Source: Anaeramoeba flamelloides (lineage: Eukaryota; Metamonada; Anaeramoebidae). Taken from it: 64,000 bases of DNA. Below are positions 12,311-21,184 of the stretch, piece by piece. The stretch is taken from assembly GCA_027625915.1 (NCBI GenBank), contig JANTQA010000008.1, positions 12,091,001-12,155,000 on the forward strand. Direction: 5' to 3'. The notes beneath the pieces were generated by a model. That model was not told the DNA's origin. It was given only the letters and a program-made list of their open reading frames with translations, and searched no databases. A program made the translations under genes and the position numbers. Position 1 is the stretch's first letter. Every line of letters starts with the position of its first letter.

Positions 12311-12384
12311 AATACTGTTGTTAAAATAAAGAGTGTAGAAAAGTTGTAATTAATATTTCTAAATAAAAAGCGTCTTTTTTTTTA

Positions 12385-12560
12385 TAGCCAGCCAATACAT
12401 TAACCGATCAAAAAAAACCAAAATTAAACCCTAATTGAATTGGTATTGGTTTCTTAAAGTTCTATTATTTAAAAATTAATCCTATAAATAAAGTATCAAA
12501 TTGGAAAATTTATCTCAAAAAATAGAGTTAATTTTTGAATTCATTTTTATCATCACAAAA
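12385..12560 (-). repeat. Copy of ~180-bp repeat shared with 41935-42115
   Basis: In inverted orientation this segment matches 41940-42115. Shared runs include 'ggtttcttaaagttctatt' and 'atcaaattggaaaatttat' followed by 'ctcaaaaaatagag'. A third copy lies at about 8225-8415. At 41.7-42.2 kb the repeat sits inside a TIR element, so this may be the eroded interior of a sister copy. Confidence 0.65.
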
Positions 12561-13292
12561 ACAAAAAAATTGAGAAAAAATTGAGAAAATTTAGAATAAA
12601 ATTTCAACTAATTGCATTAATAATTTAAATTTTACTTAAAATATCTCAGTGTTTACTTTCAAAATTGATTTAAACCTCTGTAATCTATTTGGTAGTAGAT
12701 TGGATGTTCCATTAGAATAATAAGAAAAAAAAAAACACGGATTTATGTTTGAAATATAGATTATAGTCGTTGGTTACGAATTATTTGATCACTATAAATT
12801 CACTGGAAGATTTTTTTAATTTACGAGTTCCAAAAGAAAAAAATCAATAGCATTGATATTAAATATATAATATAGGTACCGCTTATTATTGACCCAATAT
12901 TGGGTTTAAAAAGAAGAGATAAAATGTAGCTAAAATTTTTTCCTTTGGATTCTTCAAAAACAAGTAAAATACTAAAAAAAATTGCTAGAAGTTAATCAAC
13001 AAACTTTTTTTCCAATCTGTATCTCAAAGTTTATCACAAAATACCTTAAAAAATTTTATCCGTTAAATTTTTTTTTCAAAAATTAATAAAAAGCTTATTT
13101 TACCTACCTTTTCGATCATAACCAAAATGTTAACAGAGATAAAGAAATTCAAAAATATAAGAATCTTAGAACCAAGAGAGGTAGGATTTGTGTGCTTGGA
13201 ATTTCAAAGAATGAAATAAAAGGAAAATGACAATAGTTTCATTTTTTCAATTTTTCTTATCTTCGAAAAAAAACAAATAATTTTAATTTACA

Positions 13293-13874
13293 ATGGACAA
13301 AAGCGGAGTTCAATTGGTCAAAGAATTAGTCGAAACATCATACATATTACCAAATTATAACACACATTTGATTGAAAAAGTTGAGCAAGCGGTTGACAAA
13401 AGCAAAAAAGAGCTGGATTTAATTATTGAAGAAGAAGATCCAAAGTCGCCACAAATTTCAAGCGCGCTTCTGTACCATCACTTTGCCATGAGAAGAAACA
13501 AAAGGTATTTGTGTGTCTATCACAATGAAAGAATGAACACTTTAAAAAGGCTACGGTGGCAGCACGGATCAACGTTGCCATCCGAGATCTCCGAAAACTG
13601 TTCAAATAACGAGCAAAACTATTTTAAAAATTACTCTCAATTATTGACAGGATACATGATGAACATCGAGTTGGACTTACATGGCTATTTCACCCCCCCA
13701 ACTGTAAACGATCTTTTTATTGAAGTCAGGGTTTTAACAGACATTGGCGATATTTACACAAACGGCGAAAGGGATATAGTAAATTTAAAAAAAGGCACAA
13801 CACATTTTTTAAAAAGAGTTGATGTTGAACAATATATTAAAAATGGTCAACTTGAACATATAACCAATAACTAG
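13293..13874 (+). CDS. PSF1: DNA replication complex GINS subunit PSF1
   Basis: A single-exon gene of 193 residues ending in TAG; PSF1 proteins are normally about 200. PSF1 is one of four GINS subunits. GINS joins Cdc45 and MCM2-7 as the replicative CMG helicase in the nucleus. Family hallmarks are easy to see: the helical core MRRNKRYLCVYHNERMNTLK at about residues 66-85, then RWQHGSTLP, a YFKNYSQLLTGYM helix near 109-121, and the C-terminal beta 'B domain' with IEVRVLTDIGD and FLKRVDVEQYIKNGQLEHI. The ATG is preceded by an A-rich leader (tttaattTACA), and translation from it aligns with the usual start. There are no introns, unlike most neighbours. The next gene begins about 340 nt downstream on the same strand. 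Confidence 0.95.
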   Translation: MDKSGVQLVKELVETSYILPNYNTHLIEKVEQAVDKSKKELDLIIEEEDPKSPQISSALLYHHFAMRRNKRYLCVYHNERMNTLKRLRWQHGSTLPSEISENCSNNEQNYFKNYSQLLTGYMMNIELDLHGYFTPPTVNDLFIEVRVLTDIGDIYTNGERDIVNLKKGTTHFLKRVDVEQYIKNGQLEHITNN

Positions 13875-14140
13875 AAAAATTGCTTTCCGAAAAAATAAAA
13901 ATCGTTTTTTTCTTTTCAGTTTTCTGTATTCTGTTTTTTGTTTTTATTTTTTTGTTTTTGTTTCTTTTTGTTTCTTTTTTTTTGGTTTTTTCTTGGGTTT
14001 TGGTTTTTTTAAAAATAGTTGAAGATTCAAAAAAAACAAATTACACAGTAGAGTGTTTACTGGAATAACTTGTTGTTTTGGAAATATTGGGTTATCCATA
14101 AAATTGGAAAGATTGATGGAATTATTTTTTTCATTTTTCT

Positions 14141-14185
<45 letters not shown>
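14141..14185 (+). repeat. Long poly-T tract
   Basis: A run of about 45 T, followed by a C/T-rich stretch ending in ttttttag at 14210. It works as a long polypyrimidine tract in front of the first recognisable TMEM161 exon. The Lys- or Phe-rich open frames across it are artefacts of the homopolymer. Confidence 0.85.
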
Positions 14186-14210
14186 CCTTTTTTCTTCTTC
14201 TTCTTTTTAG

Positions 14211-17200
14211 ACTATTTATGGAGATCAAGATTTACACACCAGATCATTTCTTTACTTGCAATTTTTTTTGGGCTTCTCTCGATTCAATCAAAGTTCTCTT
14301 TGTTAATCCTTCATATTCGAAATCTTTCTTTTTTACTTCCACCAAGAGTCTCAGATTTTGATAATGCGCAAACAGGCCAAAATAAGTAATTGTCTCTCTT
14401 TCTTCTTTATTTATTTACTTTCCTCTTGGTTCACAGACACAAACCAACAATTACACAACTGAACTATTTTGAAACCTCTTGAAACAACAAGTTTTTTTTT
14501 TTTTGTTTTAATACTCACAACCATCAGAATGAATGAGAATAAACTTTCCTGTCAAAAGCTATAAGCAAAATTTTGAGACTATTTCATTCTTCCAAATTCA
14601 ATTAAATAGCAATTTTTGTTTGTTAAAAGCAGTTTGTGAGTTTTTTTGTCAACACAAGATTTGCTTGTGGCCTTGTAATTTAAAAAAAACGATATTTTCT
14701 GAATGAAGAATCAAAGTTTGTTGTGTAATGAAAAATCCAAGGCTTTTTTTTCTTTTTAATTAATAACCTTTTGAAAAGAGAAATGGAAATTTCGGTTCAA
14801 AATAAAGGAATTCAAAACTTTTACCAATTTTGACTTGCACCTTTGTTTGTTTTTTTTTTTCTTTTCTTTTCATTTCCCTTGTAAAAAAGGTTTGTGTGTG
14901 TTTTGAAATGCTTATCGATAAACGAAAGTGAAACTTTCTTTGAATTCAATTTTGACAATTGATTTTTCGTTCGAATTGAAAATAAACGCTTTTTCAAATA
15001 AAAGGGTTCGGAAATTTTCAAGAATTATTCATAATTGAATCAAATTAATTGTAGTATCATTCTAAAATATAAAAAACACTTTAAAACATAAAAAAACGCA
15101 CTCAACTGAAGATTTAAAACTCATTAAAACAAAACAATAAAAATTAAAATCAAATATTTTAAAAATTGATGTGGCCTTTTATTTGAAAAGTGAAATCTCG
15201 TTTTGTAAATTGTAAAGCAAAAAATTATCAAATCAATAGCAACCTTTGAACACGTTGAATTGGGAAAAAGTTCTTTACAAGTTATTGATAACTCTTTACA
15301 AGTCAAATTTTTGTTCTTTAAAGTCTCATTTTAAAGATAAAACCACAATTCATCTGGGTCTTTTGTCAGAATTGTTTTTTTTCTTTATTTTCTCTTTTCT
15401 TTGTTCCATGCGTCAATCCAATAATGGTCTTTCTTAATTCTTAAATCTAGCTCATTCGAAATCAAACTGAAACTGTTTCCATTTTTATACTGTCAGATTA
15501 TTTCCAAATTGGTTCTTCTTATCTTGTTTTTTTCATTTTCCAAACTGTTCAATATCGGATAAATAAAAAAACAAAAAATGAAAAAATGAATAATTAAAAT
15601 GAAAATCACCAATAAGTAATTATCTTATTAACATCAAATTCAATAGTACTAATGATTTGAGAGGTGTGGACTTTTTGTTTGAAAAAGAGTTTAGTATAAT
15701 CAATTTTTTATTGGTTGATTATTTTTAAATGAAACAAGAATGCTTTTGTGATCTTCTAGAAAACAAAGAAAATTCTCTTTAAAAAGAACCCAACCTAACG
15801 ATCTTCAATTACTATCAACGCATCATTTTTTTTTCATCCTTTGTTCTTAATTTCAATTCAATCTCTTACAAAAATAAAAAAACACAAAAGTATTAATCAA
15901 ACATCATTTGCTTTTATTTTCTTTTGTCTATTATTCCTTTTCTTTATCCTTATTTTCTATCAGAAAAAAGGAAATACCCGTTCGAAGTGGAACAATTACA
16001 CACAAAGTCTTATCTGAATTAAGCTTGTTTGAAATTTTACAAGACGTTTCGCTCAATGAGTCTGTCATTTTAATTGCCACTGCAGTCTATAGCCTTGTTA
16101 ACATCAAATTTCAAATTAGTTCGATTGTTGTCAATTTTGGATTAATTTTTATATTTGTAAACATTTTTTTTTCATACGGTCGTGCATTTCAAGAAAACCT
16201 TGCTGACAGAACGGTGAATAAAAAGATGGCTATCTTTATTTTTGCTTGTGGGTTTTTCTTGTCTTTAGCTTTCTTCCAGTTTGGTTGGTTTTTTAATATT
16301 AACCTGAAAAAAGCATTTTTTGTTTTAATTGACACAAATAACATTGAAAATATGGGCAAAGAAACAATGGTAACAACTTAGATCATTTTTTTAATATCCT
16401 TTCATTTACTTTTGGCATTAATTTCAACAATCACACTCTATTCCTGCTTTGAACTCTCTGACATCCAAAGAAAATTAACTTCAAACTCCAAAACCAACAT
16501 TTTTCTCAAAATTTGTATTTATTTAAAATACTGGATACCAATGCTTGTAATTTTTCTCTTTTCAGATACCTCACGCCTTTGGTTTTTAAAAAATATTAAT
16601 AAAATTTCAAATTTGAAAATCAATGATGCTGATGAACTCACTTCTCAATCATTTGATTATGATCCAGACGATGTATTATTTGAAGAGGAATTCAAGGGCA
16701 ATGAATATACCAATACAAATAGCTGGCAATATAAATTTAAAAATAAGATTGAAATGTATGTGCTTTTTTTTCCTTTTTCTTTTGTTTTTTTTTTTTTATT
16801 TTGGTTTTTTTTTCTAATTCTTAAAAGTTGTTTGATTCCCAGCTAATACTTTCTAATTTCTGTTCTCTAAATTTAAGATTATTAACTATTTCATGAAAAT
16901 CCAGAATTTTTATTTTTTAACAATTTTAGTTTTTGAATTCATTTAAATATTGTTATTCTTAGCTGAGTCAATTTTAGCATCAGTTTTGTAAATAAGTCTT
17001 GGCAAGTGTGGATTTATTAATATTAATTTTGTTATATTTTTAGTTATCAAAGTATCAATTAAATTGAAATCTTTTTGTGTTGGATCAAATATTTCTAATC
17101 CATATAGCAATTGACTATATAAAATTGCTTTAAAAAAAAAAGAATATTGTTTTGACTCAATCAATTATAAAATAATAAGAAAAACAATAAAAAAAATTAT

Positions 17201-20200
17201 TTTTTAAATAAAATTATTGAAAATTTTTTATTAAAGTATTATCAAGTGGAAGTGCTTGGTATCTTCCAAGGGAACCACTATCTCCTATTTTATTTGCTCT
17301 AATTTCACATTTTCTATTAAAAATTATACCATTAACAAACCATTGTCAAATGTTTGCAGATGATTTAATCCTAATATTAAAAGGAAATAAAATCCAAGTA
17401 AATCAAAAATTAAATTCAATATCTGAAATTATTATTCAATTTGGATTAAAACCTAATAAAGATAAAAGAGTTATATCAAAAGATTTAAAACAAATTAAAT
17501 ATTTGGGTATTTATTTAGATAAAATCTCGCATATAATTTTAAAATTTAAAAAAATCTAAAAAAATATATAACAACGGTAAACAATTATTCGATAACAATT
17601 CTCTGAATAATAGTTTAAAAATTAGATTATTAAAATCTTTTATATTAAGTCAATTAACATATGAATTAGAAATTTTTAATTATCGAAATAAAAACGATAA
17701 ATTATTTAAATTCTTGGATTAATTAATGTATTACTGGAATATGCAGAATAAACAGAAATACGCAAATTTTTATTTACAAAACAGAATTTAAAATTGAAAA
17801 TATGGTAATTTCAATAAATAAAAAAAAATTTAAATTAAAAAATAAATTAAAGAACTTATCTCTTCCTTATTTAGAAAAATTAATGAAATTTAAACAAAGA
17901 ATAAACAATAAAATTAACTGGCATTCAAAATATTTAAAAGAACTAAAAATTGAAATATATAAGTACACATATAATGAGTTACTGAATTCCAAAAGTTGGA
18001 AATGTTTTTAGGTTTTCTTGAGTTTTCTGTTTATTTGGACAATCAATAGATTTTCGTTAGGTTTTTTTGAGTTTTCTTTTGATTTTTAAAACCAATAAAG
18101 TTTGCAGAGAAAATAGAAAATCACAAGAAAACTTTCGTTAGGTTTTTTTTAATTTTAGAAATAAATAGAATATTTTTGAAAATTTGGGTTTTTTTTAATT
18201 TTAGAAATTAAAAAAAAGCGCCATTAGGCTTTCCAGAATTTAAAAGAATTGAGTTAAATCTATAGATTTTTCTCTTTTTGTTTAAATTTTGGAAAACCGC
18301 CTTTAGCTTTTTTTTAATTTTAGAAATATATAGAAAATTTCTTTAATTTTCTTTTTATTTCGACAACCTAAAAAAATATTAGGCACTCTACGGCACTTGA
18401 TGTCACTCCTCTGAAAATATTTTACAATAATTAAAAATAAAAATTATTTATATAAAACTCAAAAAGATATAAGTTATCCATCACGTTCAACAATTCTAAA
18501 ATTCAGAGATCATTTACTAACTGCTTAAATAGTTTTTACCATGTAATCAATAAAAATTCAAATAAATTTTGTCCTTTAAGTTTAAAATGTGAACAAAAGG
18601 AAATTATAGAAAATATTGAACATTTTTTATGGGTATGTCCTTTCTATGAAAAAGATAGATTAATATTTTATAACAAATTAAAAAAAATAAATCTTAATGA
18701 CTTAATTTTAAATCAAGACAGTTTGAGACTATTTTCATTAATTAATAATCGTGAAATCTATGATTTTACACTTAAATTTTTGAAAGGGGATTTAAGTCGA
18801 AGGGCAACTAGAGTGTAATTTACACTTCTCCAATCATAATAATAATAAAAAAGATGAATTTTTAAATCATTAGAAAACTTTTTTTTTACCCAAGACATTG
18901 ATTAATTTTTTGAAATTGGTATTATATTTTTCAAGATTAAATTTTAAATGAGTTTATTTATCAAGCCAAATTCCTAAATATAAACTTTTTTTTTTGGATT
19001 TGTAGTTTTTTTTAGTTTTATCCTTATTCGGATTCATTCCAAAATCTATAATGATCATATGTATGTATATGTATATATATATATATAAACATCATTTCAA
19101 AAATTGTGACCCACCTGGAATAATAAATTGAATATAAACTCTTTTTCAAAAATTGTGACTCACCTGAAATAATAAATTGAAAAAAAAAAATTATCACTTA
19201 GTATTCAAGAACAATTAATAAAAAAATATGATTTGTAATTCACTTTTAAGTCATTCTAAATCTATAAAAGCCTGATATATTAAAAATTAAAAAAAATAAA
19301 ACCAAAAACTAAAAAAAAGTGAGTCACAATTTTTGAAATGAGCATTACCCATTTTTTATTACTGAACTTTCACTGAAAAAAGTTGAACAACAAGATTTTT
19401 TTATGAATAATTAAATCCATTTTCAAAGACTTTACATAGTCGAAATTTTCTTAGTGATTATTTGTCTTTTCGAAGATCTCTTTTTTTTCCACATCATCTT
19501 TTATAAAAAAAAAAAAAAAGAAAAAAAAAAAAAAAGAAAAAGAAAAAATTTTTCAAAAACATTCCAAAAACAAAAATTTGAAAAAGCAAAACTAAAATTT
19601 GAAAAAATAGAAAAAATGATTCTGATCCAAAAATTTGAGAAAATATTTTTTGTAAAGAATACTGGAATAAACCCTCAAAACAACTTCCATTAACATCATA
19701 AAGTGAGTCAAAATTTATGAAAAATAGTTTATATATATATATATATCCTTTAGTATTAAAGAAAAAATAATAATTATTCTGATTTGTAATTCACTTTTAA
19801 ATCATTCTAAATCTATAAAAACCTGAGATTTCCAAAATTAAAAAAAATAAAACCAAAAAACTAAAAAAATTCAGTCAAAATTTTTGAAATGAGCATAACG
19901 AATTTTTTATTACTGAATTTTCACTGAAAAAAAGTTAAGAACGAGATTTTTTGCTAATAATTAAATTCATTTTTAAAAGTTATTAAATATTCTCAATTTT
20001 CTTAATGTTTATTTAACTTTTCAAAGATCTTTTTTTTTTCCAACTTGGGGTTTTGCAAACAAAATTTTTCAAAAAAAAGAAAAAGAAAAATTAAAAAAGA
20101 AAAAAAAACGTTTAAAAAAATAAAATCAAAAAAAAAGAAAAACAAAAATTTGAAAAAGCAAAACAAAAATTTGCAAACTTAGAAAAAATGATTCTGATCA

Positions 20201-21184
20201 AAAATTTGAAAATATTTTTTTGATAAGAATATGGAATAAACACTCACATCAACTCCCATTAACATTAAAAAGTTAGTCAAAATTTTTGAAAAATAGTTTA
20301 TATTTTCCACTCGATAATTTATTAAAAAGAATTTTTTTTTCATCAACAATTATTTTTTTAATTTTTTTTAACAATTCAAAATTTATAAATTGTAACCCAA
20401 GAAATTTAAAGCAATCTTTAAGATTCACAAAATAAAAAATAAAAAAATAAATATTACCAAACAAACTCTATCGGTTGCTGGATTTATTTATTTTTATTTA
20501 TATTTTTTACAAATTATCTTATTTTCATTGTTTATGATTTATTATATTTCTATTTTTCATGTTATTGAATATATTTTTTTTAATAGAATGAATGAAAAAG
20601 ATTATTATATTATAATTTGTATTTGTGCTTGGTTATTAGTTATGATCAAATTCGTTTTAATAAGACCACAACTTCAAAAGCATTTGGACAGATCACAGAT
20701 CATTGTAAGAGATTATTTATATAACCCTTCAGATGATAATAGAAGACGTGTAGTAAGAAGAGTATCTCATATTTTAAGAAAATTGAATAGGACAATTATT
20801 GAGTTTACAACACCAAAATTTGTATTATTGGTAATTGTAACTCTTTTCCAACTTGATTATACCCCAAAGAGCCTCTCTGAATCCCCTCCAAAATCAAAAT
20901 CAAAATCAAAATCAAATATTTTTAATTCAATAGCTTTGCATAATTTCCTTCATCCTTATTTTACAAGACATGCATTGGCAACCTTATTAATCTGGATATG
21001 TTACTCCATATTAATTGGAAATCTTATTGGATTTATTATTTTGAAAAGACACGAATGGGTTATAAAAAGCCGAAGAAGAACTGTACAAGATAGGCTTAAA
21101 CAACAAGCTAAACAACAAATGGAGTCACAAAGAAAAAAACAATCAAAAAAGAGTAAAAAATCAAAAAAGAAATCAAAGAAATAA
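14211..21184 (+). CDS. TMEM161-like multi-pass membrane protein (5' end unresolved)
   Basis: Three phase-compatible exons: 14211-14385, 15964-16755 and 20587-21184 (TAA), about 500-520 residues; animal TMEM161A/B are about 480. Exon 1 (HQIISLLAIFFGLLSIQSKF...LLPPRVSDF) follows the family N-terminus, a hydrophobic helix and then a basic/acidic segment. Exon 2 has several membrane segments. Exon 3 has the WLLVMIKFVLIRPQLQKHLD stretch, which fits the family's conserved 'LRxxLMxxHLQAYLNLA' region, then a C-terminal helix pair (ALATLLIWICYSILIGNLIG) and a Lys/Ser-rich tail. TMEM161 function is poorly known; in mammals TMEM161B affects cardiac rhythm and cortical folding. The starting Met must lie in an unrecognised upstream exon. 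Exon 2 has an in-frame TAG at 16379-16381. A 60-nt intron at 16322-16381 (gtttta...cttag) would remove it in frame; otherwise the gene is damaged. The 3.8-kb last intron is full of transposon fragments. Confidence 0.7.
16930..17190 (-). mobile_element. LINE post-RT fragment (reverse orientation)
   Basis: The reverse strand encodes FFFKAILYSQLLYGLEIFDP followed by a helical stretch ending near INPHLPRLIYKTDA. This is the region that follows the palm in LINE ORF2 proteins ('...SqllYGlEiw...'). The same region appears on the plus strand at about 17640-17720 as LSQLTYELEIFNYRNKN, so the two are related. The fragment lies inside the TMEM161-like gene's last intron. Confidence 0.65.
17225..18851 (+). 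mobile_element. LINE ORF2 remnant with RT, zinc-knuckle end and 3' tail
   Basis: A 5'-truncated LINE in the sense orientation of its host intron. The RT palm is in one frame from about 17232: LPREPLSPILFALISHFLL, then the catalytic MFADDLILILKG, then FGLKPNKDK and YLGIYLDK. After a break, the body continues to about 18011. A hairpin-module repeat (18005-18420) interrupts it. The C-terminal part then resumes with FCPLSLKC, EHFLWVCPFYEKDR (a Cys/His knuckle) and ends RRATRV-stop. The 3' end is an AAT-rich tail (about 18838-18851). Several stops and shifts make it non-functional. The ending RATRV-stop plus tail is also seen, reversed, at 32690-32715. Confidence 0.8.
18005..18420. repeat. Palindromic hairpin-module repeat, copy C, inside a LINE
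   Basis: An array of at least four T-rich/A-rich palindromic units with 'gagttttctgtttatttgg', 'ttttttaattttagaaat' and a palindrome in which aatttaaaagaattgagtta pairs with tctctttttgtttaaatttt. It ends with 'ggcactctacggcacttgat'. It splits the LINE coding region between the post-RT part and the zinc-knuckle part, so it inserted after the LINE did. Confidence 0.75.
18880..19070 (-). mobile_element. LINE RT fragment, reverse orientation
   Basis: The reverse strand reads IIDFGMNPNKDKTKKNYKSK followed by SLYLGIWLDK, the RT segment after the catalytic box. It is strikingly close to the plus-strand copy at 370-540. Only this short part is present. Confidence 0.7.
19084..19733 (+). mobile_element. 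GTGAGTCA-type MITE, copy 1 (with duplicated left end)
   Basis: A roughly 600-bp element (19133-19733) with 31-bp terminal inverted repeats (tataaactctttttcaaa... and the complement of ...tttatgaaaaatagtttata), 28 of 31 matching. An internal third copy of the end motif (gtgagtcacaatttttgaaa) lies at 19318-19337. A partial second left end (19084-19132) precedes it, as if one copy had inserted into another. There is no protein; the Lys-rich frame at 19454-19693 is only its A-rich middle. The left half may itself be an older, ~215-bp MITE. Confidence 0.8.
19734..20302 (+). mobile_element. GTGAGTCA-type MITE, copy 2 (5'-truncated)
   Basis: This directly follows copy 1 after a short (AT)n run. It is collinear with it from 'tttagtatt' through 'cattctaaatctataaaa', the internal motif (cagtcaaaatttttgaaat at about 19874) and the right end (agtcaaaatttttgaaaaat, agtttata at 20302). 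The left terminal repeat is missing. Tandem placement suggests nested insertion or unequal exchange. Confidence 0.75.
20303..20465 (-). mobile_element. Possible LINE RT fragment, reverse orientation
   Basis: The reverse strand encodes NLKDCFKFLGLQF followed by a Lys-rich helix, which resembles the 'K.KYLGI.ld..l' segment after the LINE catalytic box. It is short and diverged, and directly abuts the MITE. It could also be chance in A-rich DNA. Confidence 0.4.

Noticed and set aside
13944-14228. Lys-rich minus-strand frame with a run of K
   Set aside because: Translation of the poly-T tract at 14141-14185; low complexity only.
19454-19693. 79-residue Lys-rich frame
   Set aside because: It is the A-rich middle of a MITE and is not open in the other copies.
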